Below are positions 22,071-29,402 of a stretch of 32,073 nucleotides of DNA, piece by piece. The DNA is from Actinomycetota bacterium (lineage in GTDB: Bacteria > Actinomycetota > Thermoleophilia > Gaiellales > F1-60-MAGs149). The stretch spans positions 1-32,073 of the forward strand of contig VFJZ01000033.1 in assembly GCA_009885805.1 (NCBI GenBank), read 5' to 3'. Every line of letters starts with the position of its first letter. Position 1 is the first letter of the stretch. Position numbers and translations under genes: made by a program. The notes below the pieces were generated by a model. The model saw only the letters and a list, made by a program, of their open reading frames with translations, was not told the DNA's origin and searched no databases.

Positions 22071-23776
22071 GAGCGTTCGCGACGGGGCTCCTCGCCCTGC
22101 TCGCGATGCCAGCCGTCGCGCTCGCCGTCGCCGTGCCCGACGTCTCGTTCGAGGGTATCGGGGGCGGGCCGTTCCCGCCGGCCGACCCGAACATCGACGT
22201 CTCGGCGACCCAGGTCGTCGAGATGACCAACGGCGGCTACGCCGTGTTCACCAAGGCGGGCGCGTTGATTCAGCGCGGTACGCTGGGGAGCATCTTCGCG
22301 GCGGCGGGCGACACGCCGTGCTCGTCCGAGGCCGACGGCGATCCGATCGTCATCCACGATCGAGCGGCCGATCGCTGGCTGCTCTCGTTCTTCTCGATCT
22401 CCTCCGGTACGGGGTCCTACCAGTGCATCGCCGTCTCGCAGTCCCCTGACGCGACCGGGCCGTACCACCTCTACCAGTACCTCCTGTCGTCGACCCGGCT
22501 GCACGACTATCCGAAGCTCGTCGTCTGGGGTGACAGCTACCTCCTGGCGACGTTCGAGTTCGCGGTCACGGGCACGGGCGAGAGCGCGGTCGGGCCGGCG
22601 CTGTTCGCCTTCGATCGCACGAAACTGCTCGCCGGCGACGGCGGCGTCGCCGTCCCGGTGCCGGTTCCGGACTCGCTGCGCGACGTCGTGCTGCTGCCCG
22701 CCCACGCCGACGAGGCGGTTGCCGCGCCACCCGGCGAACCCGCATACGTCCTCGGCGCCAACGACCTCCGCAACCGCCTCGAGGTCCTGCGCGTCGCCGT
22801 CGCGTGGCCAGCCGGCACCGTCACCGTCAGCGGGCCGCAGCGCGTCCCGGTGCCGGCGTTCGACGGCGAGATCTGCACGAATGCGTTCCTGCATTGCGTT
22901 CCGCAGTTCGGGACGACCGCGCGACTCGACTCCCTCTCCGACCGGCTGCTCTGGCGCGTGCAGTACCGCCGCCGACCGGACGGTGCTCCGACGCTCGTCG
23001 CCTCCCACACGGTCGACGCCAACGGGCAGGGCCGGGCGGGCGTTCGCTGGTACCAGCTCGAACCATCCGGTCCGTCGCTCCGCATCGTCCAGTCCGGGAC
23101 GTTCGCGCCGAACGGAACGCAGCGCTTCATGGGCTCTGCGGCGATGAACGCGACCGGCGATATCGCCCTCGGCTACTCGGTCGCCGGCAGCCAGGTGCGA
23201 CCGGGCATCCGCTACACGGGGCGGCTCGCGAGCGATCCGCCGGGGACGATGCCGCAGGGCGAGGGCGTCATCCTCACCGGTGGCGGCGTCCAGACGAGGC
23301 GCTTCGATGAACCCGGCTTCACGCGGAGCGCGCGTTGGGGGGACTACTCGACGACGGTGATCGACCCGGTCGACGGCTGCACGTTCTGGCACGTCAACCA
23401 GTTCCTCCGGCGTAGCGACGCAGAGCCGCAGACGCGGATCGCCGCGTTCCGCCTTGCCGGCTGCGCGCCACCGCCGGGCCCCGACGTGACGCCGCCATCC
23501 GATCCGCCGGTCATCGCGCCGATTCTCACTCCACGACGGCCAGGGGCGTACTGGTTCCGGTTCCCGGGCGCCGCCGACCCGAGCGGCATCGAGGGCTACT
23601 CCATCGTCGTCGACCACGTCGCCGACACGGTCCCGGACGCGACGATCGACACACGGCGCTCGCGCTCCCGCCAACGCCTCGGACGCGGCACGTGGTACTT
23701 CCACGTCCGCACGCTCGACCGGGCCGGGAACTGGTCGGCCACGGCCCGCACGGCTGGTCCCTTCCGGCTGCGCTGA
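22067..23776 (+). CDS. Secreted propeller-like protein with C-terminal FN3/Ig-like domain
   Basis: The 569-residue protein has a Sec signal peptide (RAFATGLLALLAMPAVALAV, cleavage near 20-23). The central 400 residues show repeating beta-rich segments: DPIVIHDRAADRWLLSFFS, YQCIAVSQSPDATGPYHLY, DYPKLVVWGDSYLLATF and RWGDYSTTVIDPVDGCTFWHVNQFL, typical of exported bacterial sialidase-like beta-propellers of unknown role. After a Pro-rich linker (PPPGPDVTPPSDPPV, about 465-480) comes an FN3/Ig-like module with GTWYFHVRTLDRAGNWS. The GTG start overlaps the C45 stop as GTGA, tying an extracellular protein to a cytoplasmic ligase/acyltransferase pair. It converges on an SDR gene after four bases. 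It may bind or present a product at the cell surface (inference). Confidence 0.82.
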   Translation: MRAFATGLLALLAMPAVALAVAVPDVSFEGIGGGPFPPADPNIDVSATQVVEMTNGGYAVFTKAGALIQRGTLGSIFAAAGDTPCSSEADGDPIVIHDRAADRWLLSFFSISSGTGSYQCIAVSQSPDATGPYHLYQYLLSSTRLHDYPKLVVWGDSYLLATFEFAVTGTGESAVGPALFAFDRTKLLAGDGGVAVPVPVPDSLRDVVLLPAHADEAVAAPPGEPAYVLGANDLRNRLEVLRVAVAWPAGTVTVSGPQRVPVPAFDGEICTNAFLHCVPQFGTTARLDSLSDRLLWRVQYRRRPDGAPTLVASHTVDANGQGRAGVRWYQLEPSGPSLRIVQSGTFAPNGTQRFMGSAAMNATGDIALGYSVAGSQVRPGIRYTGRLASDPPGTMPQGEGVILTGGGVQTRRFDEPGFTRSARWGDYSTTVIDPVDGCTFWHVNQFLRRSDAEPQTRIAAFRLAGCAPPPGPDVTPPSDPPVIAPILTPRRPGAYWFRFPGAADPSGIEGYSIVVDHVADTVPDATIDTRRSRSRQRLGRGTWYFHVRTLDRAGNWSATARTAGPFRLR

Positions 23777-23780
23777 CCCG

Positions 23781-24542
23781 CTACCAGACGCCGCCGGCGG
23801 CGACCGTGATCGCCTCGCCGTTGATGCCGCTCGCAGCGTCCGAGCAGAGGAACGCGATCGTCTCGCCGATCTCGTCGGCCGTCAGCGACCGGCCCCGCGG
23901 ATAGCCGGCGTCGCGCTCGGCCCAGACGGCCTCCCGCGTCTGTCCGGTCCGCCCCATCTGGCGAGTCGCCGACCGCTCCGCCATCTCCGTGTACACCCAG
24001 CCCGGCAGCACCGCGTTGCAGGTCCCACCGAACGTGCCGACATCCTGCGCCGTTGCGCGCATCAGCCCGATCAACCCGTGCTTGGACGTCGTGTAGGCGA
24101 TGTTGCGCGGCGAGCCCACCTGCCCGCTCGTGGACGAGACCATCACGATCCGCCCCCAGCCGGCGGCCCGCATGTCCTCGCTCGCGGCGCGCGTGAGCAG
24201 GAACGGCGCCTCCAGGTTGAGCGCCATCGTGGCGCGGAAGCCCTCGGCGGTCTGGTTCCAGATCTCGCGGTCGTCGGCCGAGCCGACGCCGGCGTTGTTG
24301 ACGACGATCGCGATCGGACCGAGCCGCTCGCGGGTGACGGTGATCGCCTCGTCGCAACCGGACTCGCCGTCGAGCGAGACCGCGTGCCAGGCGATCGACG
24401 GCTCCTCGGCCGCCAGGGACTCCAACGCGGCCGCCGTCCGCGCGACCGCCATCACCCGCGCACCGCGACGGGCGAGTAGCAGCGCGGCGGAGCGGCCGAT
24501 GCCGCGGCCGGCGCCCGTGACGAGCGCCACTCGGCCCTCCAT
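23781..24542 (-). CDS. Short-chain dehydrogenase/reductase (SDR 1)
   Basis: This 253-residue classical SDR has the cofactor motif TGAGRGIG at 9-16, NNAG at 82-85, the catalytic Ser around 136-137 in VSSTSG, and Y150-x3-K154 in YTTSK. It ends with the usual LCSDAASGINGEAITVAAGGVW. Arg35 after the second strand (VMAVART) suggests NADP(H) preference. The ATG overlaps the stop of SDR 2 by one base, so both are translated from one mRNA starting at 25306. The context of sugar-acid genes suggests a polyol, sugar or hydroxy-acid substrate, but SDR sequence does not tell. It converges with the secreted protein gene. Confidence 0.92.
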   Translation of the reverse strand: MEGRVALVTGAGRGIGRSAALLLARRGARVMAVARTAAALESLAAEEPSIAWHAVSLDGESGCDEAITVTRERLGPIAIVVNNAGVGSADDREIWNQTAEGFRATMALNLEAPFLLTRAASEDMRAAGWGRIVMVSSTSGQVGSPRNIAYTTSKHGLIGLMRATAQDVGTFGGTCNAVLPGWVYTEMAERSATRQMGRTGQTREAVWAERDAGYPRGRSLTADEIGETIAFLCSDAASGINGEAITVAAGGVW

Positions 24543-25306
24543 CAGATCTCCAGCTCCTGGTAGGCGTAACAACGAGAGATCGCCGCGCCGTCGACGGGCA
24601 GTGCAACGCCGGAGACGTAGGAGGCATCGTCGGACAGCAGCCAGGCGATCGCGGCAGCGACCTGGTCGGGCTGACCGATCAGTCGCGACGGGCTCAGGAG
24701 CCCCTCGCGCACGAGTTCCTCGGCGAGCGGCCGGTCCGGATCGAGAACGGAGATCGTCATCGGCGTCTCGATCGAGCCGGGCAGGATCGCGTTGCAGCGG
24801 ATGCCATGCGGGCCGTACTCCATCGCGACCGAGCGAGCGGTCTGGATCAGGGCCGCCTTCGCCGCGCCGTAGACGAAGTAGCGGGGGAACGCGACGACGC
24901 CCTGGATCGACGACAGCTGCACGATCGAGCCGCCGCTGCCGGACAGCATTCGCCGGACCGCGGTTCGGGTGCCGAGCATCGGGCCGATCAGCAGCACCCG
25001 GAGGCCGCCCTCGATATCGTCGTCGGAGACCTCGTGTGCCGCGCCCTGGACGTCGATCGCCGCGTTGTTGACCCAGCCGGCGAGGGGCGCCAGCCGCTCG
25101 GCGGCGTCCGCCGCCGCCTCGTGCGCGGCCGGATCGACGATGTCACCCTCGACCGCGACGAACCCGACCTCGGCGGCCGCCGCTCGCAGCGCCGCCCCGT
25201 CCCGGTCGAGGCCGACAACGGCCCAGCCGTCTCTCGTGAGGCGCGCGGCCGTCGCCCGGCCGATCCCCATTGCCGCTCCGGTCACCACGACTGATGTCGG
25301 TGTCAT
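24542..25306 (-). CDS. Short-chain dehydrogenase/reductase (SDR 2)
   Basis: This 254-residue classical SDR has TGAAMGIG at 9-16, NNAA at 80-83, Ser 132/133 in LSSIQG and Y146-x3-K150 in YGAAK, followed by the usual RCNAILPGSIETPM and WLLSDDASYVSGVALPVDGAA. D34 in VVGLDRD favours NAD. It is the first gene of the minus-strand SDR pair and is divergent from the mutarotase-like gene; the ATG at 25306 lies ten bases after a TATATT box. It is distinct enough from SDR 1 (different cofactor residue) that the two may catalyse successive or opposite steps. Confidence 0.92.
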   Translation of the reverse strand: MTPTSVVVTGAAMGIGRATAARLTRDGWAVVGLDRDGAALRAAAAEVGFVAVEGDIVDPAAHEAAADAAERLAPLAGWVNNAAIDVQGAAHEVSDDDIEGGLRVLLIGPMLGTRTAVRRMLSGSGGSIVQLSSIQGVVAFPRYFVYGAAKAALIQTARSVAMEYGPHGIRCNAILPGSIETPMTISVLDPDRPLAEELVREGLLSPSRLIGQPDQVAAAIAWLLSDDASYVSGVALPVDGAAISRCYAYQELEI

Positions 25307-25316
25307 CCCGGACGCG

Positions 25317-25324
25317 AATATACT
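25317..25324. promoter_or_regulatory. Bidirectional promoter with shared TATA core (SDR 2 / mutarotase-like)
   Basis: On the plus strand TATACT (25319-25324) is 11 bases before ATG 25336. On the minus strand TATATT (25322-25317) is ten bases before ATG 25306. The two boxes share TATA at 25319-25322. The start codons are 29 bases apart, so both mRNAs would have leaders of only a few bases. Confidence 0.65.
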
Positions 25325-25335
25325 CGTCCGCGCCG

Positions 25336-26196
25336 ATGGCCGTCGTCCTTCACCACGGGCCCGTCCGCGCCGTCGTCGCGCCCGAGCGCGGCTGCGAGGT
25401 GCAGTCGCTGACCTGGCACGGCACCGAGTTGCTGTTCCAGGCGCACTGGAATCCCGCCCCGCTGCCCTCCCCGCCGGCGTCGGCGGCCTCCTGGGAGGCG
25501 GCGTGGCACGGCGGCTGGCAGATCGCACTGGCGAACGTCGGCGAGCCGTGCATCGTCGGCGAGCGGGCACACGGCTTCCATGGCGACGCTTCGATCGCGC
25601 CCTTCGAGCTGCTCGGCTCCTCCGCGACGACACTCGGCGCCGCCTGGCGCGATCCGGACGGTCTACTGATTGAGCGCCACCTCGACGTCGCACCGTCGGG
25701 CATCCGCGCGCGCACCGAGATCCTCAACACCGCCGCCACGCCGCAGCCGCTCCTTGCGATGGAGCATCTGATCCTCGGCGGCCCGCTCGCCGACGAGGAC
25801 GCCGTCATCGAGTTGGCCGGCGGCACCGTGCAGCCGCAGACGTGGGCCGGCGAGTTCGACGGCCCGCCGGTGCCTTGGCCCACCGGCCACGACGCGCTAT
25901 CCGGCCGGCCGCTGTCCCGCTTCGCCGTTGTGCAGGACCTCGGGGAACGCTCGGCCGTCGTGCGCGGCGGCGGCGTCCGCGTGACGCTCTCCTTCACGCA
26001 CCCGCACCTGTGGCTGTGGCAGGAGGGCTGCGCGTCGACGGCGCCGCCCTGGGACGGGCGCACCGCCTGCCTCGGCATCGAGCCGTCGACCGCTCCCCGC
26101 GCGGACGGGCTGCGGGCCGCGATCGACCGTGGCGAGGCACTCTGGCTCGAGCCGGCGGCGTCTTTCGTCACCCACCTCGAGCTGGAGATCACATGA
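25336..26196 (+). CDS. Aldose 1-epimerase (mutarotase)-like protein
   Basis: This 286-residue beta-sandwich protein resembles the galactose mutarotase superfamily: VRAVVAPERGCEVQSLTWHGTELLF at the start, GGWQIALANVGEPC, the conserved HGFHGDAS (a mutarotase-type His motif, near residues 78-85), ARTEILNTAATPQPLLAMEHLILGGPL, and a late CLGIEPST where the Glu corresponds to the general base region. It would interconvert sugar anomers or act on a related sugar derivative. It is the first gene of a plus-strand operon; its TGA overlaps the ATG of the enolase-superfamily gene. The exact subfamily (aldose epimerase or a DUF4432-like member) is uncertain. Confidence 0.8.
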   Translation: MAVVLHHGPVRAVVAPERGCEVQSLTWHGTELLFQAHWNPAPLPSPPASAASWEAAWHGGWQIALANVGEPCIVGERAHGFHGDASIAPFELLGSSATTLGAAWRDPDGLLIERHLDVAPSGIRARTEILNTAATPQPLLAMEHLILGGPLADEDAVIELAGGTVQPQTWAGEFDGPPVPWPTGHDALSGRPLSRFAVVQDLGERSAVVRGGGVRVTLSFTHPHLWLWQEGCASTAPPWDGRTACLGIEPSTAPRADGLRAAIDRGEALWLEPAASFVTHLELEIT

Positions 26197-27356
26197 CGGC
26201 GGCGACGATCGCCGGCGTCGAGACGATCGCGCTCGCCGCGCCGGCGGCCGACCCGGACGACCTCGACGCGTCGCGCGAGACGATCGTCATCGCGATCACC
26301 GACATCGAGGGTCGTACCGGTATCGGGGAGGCCGACGCGCCAGCGCGGGTCGTGCGGGAACTCGTGGAGATGGACGACCTGTTCGCGTGGAGCCGCGGTC
26401 TCGCGAACGTGCTGCGCGGCCGCGATCCCTTCTGCCTGCGCGCGCTCCACGCCGAACTCAATGCCGCGACCGTCTACCACGGCCGCCGCGGGCTCGGCAT
26501 CCACGCCCTGTCAGGCGTCGACGTCGCGCTGCACGACCTCGCAGGGCTGCAACTCGGCCGGCCTGTCTACGAACTCCTCGGCGGCGCCCGGCGGGACGCC
26601 ATCACGCCGTACGCGACGATTTGGCCGGGCGCCGTGAAGGGTCGGACGATCGACGCGATGATGGCCGCGATCGGCGAGCAGGTCGCCGCGGCGCTCGCGA
26701 TGGGCTTCCGGGCACTGAAGGTCGAGGTCGTGTTCGGCGACCTCGTCGGCGACCGAGTACTTGCGGAGTGCATCCACGAGGCGCGCCGCCTCGCAGGTGC
26801 CGACACGATGCTCGCGATCGACTTCGGCTACCGGTGGGCGGACTGGCGCGACGCGCAGCGCCTGCTCGATCGCTGCGTCGACGACGACCTCCACTTCGCC
26901 GAGGCCTGCATCCAGCACGACGACGTCGCCGGCCACGCGAAGCTCGCCGCGCGGGTCGCGACCCGCATCGGCGCCGGCGAGTTCGCCGCAACGGTGCACG
27001 AGTGCCGCGAGTGGCTCCAGGCAGGCGTGGATGTCCTGCAGCCCGATGTCTCCCGTTGCGGCGGCCTCACCGAACTCGCGCGGATCGCTGAGCTCGCGGC
27101 CCACCACGGCGCGGTGGTGATTCCGCACGGCTGGAAGACAGGCATCACGGCGGCGGCGCAGCGGCACTTCCAGGCGGCGACGCCCAATTGCCCGTACGTG
27201 GAGATGTCGGTGCCTGCGCTGTGGGACTCGCCGCTCCGAGCCGACCTCGTTGCGCCCGATCCCGCCGTCGCCGACGGCAGGATCGCGCTGCCGACCGCCG
27301 CGGGTCTCGGCGTCGCGCTGCGCCCCGAGACCGTCGATCGCTACCGTCTCGCCTGA
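26193..27356 (+). CDS. Mandelate racemase/muconate-lactonizing enzyme family protein (sugar-acid dehydratase-like)
   Basis: This 387-residue enolase-superfamily protein has an N-terminal capping domain (to about 130, with GIHALSGVDVALHDLAG and PVYELLGG) and then the barrel. Mg ligands are D210 in LAIDFGYRW, E237 in HFAEACI and E263 in GAGEFAA. Acid/base candidates are K176 in ALKVEV and the D285/H312 pair in QPDVSRCGG and IPHGWKTGI, the arrangement of mandelate racemase and sugar-acid dehydratases. The KxK motif is here K176-V-E178. Likely reaction: dehydration or epimerisation of an aldonic-type acid. It overlaps both neighbours (ATGA and TGATG), so it is fully coupled with the mutarotase-like and FAD oxidoreductase genes. 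Confidence 0.92.
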   Translation: MTAATIAGVETIALAAPAADPDDLDASRETIVIAITDIEGRTGIGEADAPARVVRELVEMDDLFAWSRGLANVLRGRDPFCLRALHAELNAATVYHGRRGLGIHALSGVDVALHDLAGLQLGRPVYELLGGARRDAITPYATIWPGAVKGRTIDAMMAAIGEQVAAALAMGFRALKVEVVFGDLVGDRVLAECIHEARRLAGADTMLAIDFGYRWADWRDAQRLLDRCVDDDLHFAEACIQHDDVAGHAKLAARVATRIGAGEFAATVHECREWLQAGVDVLQPDVSRCGGLTELARIAELAAHHGAVVIPHGWKTGITAAAQRHFQAATPNCPYVEMSVPALWDSPLRADLVAPDPAVADGRIALPTAAGLGVALRPETVDRYRLA

Positions 27357-28687
27357 TGTCACGAAGCGTGATCGTGATCGGCGGCGGCGTGATCGGTGTC
27401 GCGTGCGCCTGGTCGCTGCGCCAGGCGGGCTGCGACGTCGTCGTGGTCGAGGGGGGCGAGCTGGCCGGCGGCGCATCGCACGGGAACGCCGGCTGGCTGA
27501 CGCCGAGCCTTGCGACGCCGCTCGCCGCGCCGGGCATCCTCCGCACCGGCCTTCGCTCCGCGCTCGACCCGCGCGGCGCGCTCGTCATCCGCCCGACGCT
27601 CGACGCCGCGTGGCTGCGGTGGCTGTGGCGGTTCAAACGGGCCGCCTCGGCAGAGCAGTTCAGTGCCGGCATCGCAGCGCTGCTCGGCCTGACGCGGCGA
27701 ACGCTGGCGCAGCTCGACGCCTACCGCAGCGCCGGCGTCGAGTTCGAGATGCATGCCGACGGGATCATCGCCGTGGCGCGCAGCCGGGAGGCGTTCGCCT
27801 GGTTCGACGCGACGTTCGCGGAGCTCGACCGGCACGGCTTCGAGGGCGACCTCGTCCACATGACCGGCGACGAGGCACGGGCCGCCGAGCCCGCCCTCGG
27901 TGACGCGGTCGGCGCCGCGACGCGGCTGACGATCGACTGCCACGTCGACCCGGTGAGCCTCGTCCGCGGCCTGGCGGCACAGGCCGGCGAGATCCGTGAG
28001 CACGCGCCCGTCACCGCGATCGCGGCGACCGCGTCGGGCTGGCGCGTCCGCGCCGGCGCCGACTCCCTCGCCGCCGAGCATGTCGTCGTCGCCACCGGCA
28101 CCGCGGCGCCGGCACTCCTCATGCCGTTCGGCGTCGACCTGCTGATCGTCGGCGCGAAGGGCTACTCCGTCACCGCGAAGGGCACCGGCACGCAGCCGTC
28201 GAGCGCCCTCTACCTGTGCGAGCCGAAGCTCGGGCTGTCGGCGCTCGACGCCGGCCTGCGCATCGCCGGGATGTTCGAGCTCGGCGGCAACGATGCGGCG
28301 ATCGATCCCGCCCGTGTCCGACAACTCGTGGACGACACGCTGCCGTTCCTGCGCGACTGGCGGCCGGCGCCGGGCTGGGAGGCGACCGCTTGGGTAGGGT
28401 TCCGCCCGGCGACGCCCGACAGTCTGCCGGTGATCGGCGAGGTGCCGGGCGCGGCCGGGCTGTACGTCGCGGCCGGGCACGGCATGCTCGGCGTGACGCT
28501 CGCGCCGGCGACCGGCCTCGCGATCGCGGAGATGATCGCGGGCGGCGCGGTGCCCGAGTGGGCGGCGCCGTTCGCGCTGGAACAAAGAGGTCAGGCCCCT
28601 TTGTTCCACCGATCAGCCTGCGGTGCTCGGGGAGCGGATCGAGCGAAACCGCCCCGCGGCCGCCGAGCGGCAGCGCGCCGGCGATGA
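27356..28687 (+). CDS. FAD-dependent amine/amino-acid oxidoreductase (DadA-like) with altered C-terminus
   Basis: This 443-residue DAO-family flavoprotein has the dinucleotide motif VIVIGGGVIGVACAWSL at 5-21 (G9-G14), GGASHGNAGWLTPS after the second strand, HADGIIAVARS, the FAD-binding VVVATGTAAPALL, and a C-terminal GFRPATPDSLPVIGEVPGAAGLYVAAGHGMLGVTLAPATGLAIAEMI. It would oxidise a D-amino acid or secondary amine, or a hydroxy acid in this context. Normal members end just after the segment PEWAAPFAL. Here a palindrome at 28578-28608 follows immediately and the frame runs on for 35 basic, low-complexity residues to 28687. The natural stop was probably displaced. The ATG overlaps the stop of the dehydratase gene. 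Confidence 0.88.
   Translation: MSRSVIVIGGGVIGVACAWSLRQAGCDVVVVEGGELAGGASHGNAGWLTPSLATPLAAPGILRTGLRSALDPRGALVIRPTLDAAWLRWLWRFKRAASAEQFSAGIAALLGLTRRTLAQLDAYRSAGVEFEMHADGIIAVARSREAFAWFDATFAELDRHGFEGDLVHMTGDEARAAEPALGDAVGAATRLTIDCHVDPVSLVRGLAAQAGEIREHAPVTAIAATASGWRVRAGADSLAAEHVVVATGTAAPALLMPFGVDLLIVGAKGYSVTAKGTGTQPSSALYLCEPKLGLSALDAGLRIAGMFELGGNDAAIDPARVRQLVDDTLPFLRDWRPAPGWEATAWVGFRPATPDSLPVIGEVPGAAGLYVAAGHGMLGVTLAPATGLAIAEMIAGGAVPEWAAPFALEQRGQAPLFHRSACGARGADRAKPPRGRRAAARRR
28578..28608. repeat. REP-like palindrome inserted at the end of the FAD oxidoreductase gene
   Basis: TGGAACAAAG (28578-28587) and CTTTGTTCCA (28599-28608) are perfect inverted arms, continued by GG/CC pairs around one mismatch to a TCAGG loop. 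The core (AGGTCAGGCCCC) resembles the GGGGTCAG-type palindromes dispersed in several bacterial genomes. It is strikingly AT-rich in its arms compared with the flanking DNA. It is a possible REP/MITE-like unit that may also act as a terminator. Confidence 0.6.
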
Positions 28688-28700
28688 CGGCGCCGTCCGA

Positions 28701-29402
28701 CTAGCGCTCGCCGGACAGGGTGAACCCGCCGTCCACCGTCAACGTCGCGCCGGTCGTGAACGTGCCCTCCGCGCAGAGGAAGAGGCACGCCGCCGCGACC
28801 TCCTCCGCACGCCCGAGACGACCGAGCCGATGCCGTGCGATCAGCGCCGCGCGCTCCTCGTCGCCGACGGCGTCCGTCATCCCCGCGTCGATCACGCCCG
28901 GCGCGACACAGCACGCCCGCACGCCGTCGCGGCCGTACTCGGCGGCGATCTGCCGGATCAGCATCTCGACGCCCGCCTTCGCCGCCACGTAGGCGGCGTC
29001 GAGCTCCCACACGCGCAGGCCGGCGACCGACGTGATCGCGACGATCGTGCCACCTCCGCCCGCCACCAGGTGCGGCAGCACGGCGCGCGCGACGTGGAAC
29101 GTCCCGTTCAGGTCGCAATCGATCACACGCCGCCAGTCGTCCGGGTCGAGATCGGCAACGCGCGCCCACGCGGACTGGTCGACCGCCGCCGCGTGCACGA
29201 CACCGTCGAGACCGCCGAGGTGCCCGACGGCTGCCGCGACGGCTTTCTCGACTGCCGCGACGTCGGTCACGTCGCACGCGAACGGCCCGCTGCGCGACAG
29301 CCCGGCGACGGTGGCGCCGGCGTCCTCGAACGCGGTGACGATCGCCGACCCGATCCCGCCGGTCGCACCGGTGACGATGACGCGGCGCCCGCCGAGTCTC
29401 AC
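28701..29402 (-). CDS. Short-chain dehydrogenase/reductase (SDR 3)
   Basis: This 233-residue classical SDR has TGATGGIG at 11-18, HAAA replacing NNAG at about 70-73, catalytic S125 in ITSVAG and Y138-x3-K142 in YVAAK, then CCVAPGVIDAGM and FTTGATLTVDGGFTLSGER at the C-terminus. The short cofactor-binding region (AGLSRSG then ACDVTD) is typical of compact members. The GTG at 29402 overlaps the MBL-fold hydrolase stop as GTGA; the same frame continues upstream but only as a shadow of that gene. It is the second gene of a two-gene minus operon. It probably oxidises a sugar or hydroxy compound linked to the hydrolase. Confidence 0.9.
   Translation of the reverse strand: MRLGGRRVIVTGATGGIGSAIVTAFEDAGATVAGLSRSGPFACDVTDVAAVEKAVAAAVGHLGGLDGVVHAAAVDQSAWARVADLDPDDWRRVIDCDLNGTFHVARAVLPHLVAGGGGTIVAITSVAGLRVWELDAAYVAAKAGVEMLIRQIAAEYGRDGVRACCVAPGVIDAGMTDAVGDEERAALIARHRLGRLGRAEEVAAACLFLCAEGTFTTGATLTVDGGFTLSGER

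Noticed and set aside
28609-28700. Possible gene fragment after the palindrome (frame reading VLGERIERNRPAAAERQRAG)
   Set aside because: Short, no recognised family and no start signal; it could be a remnant but cannot be supported.
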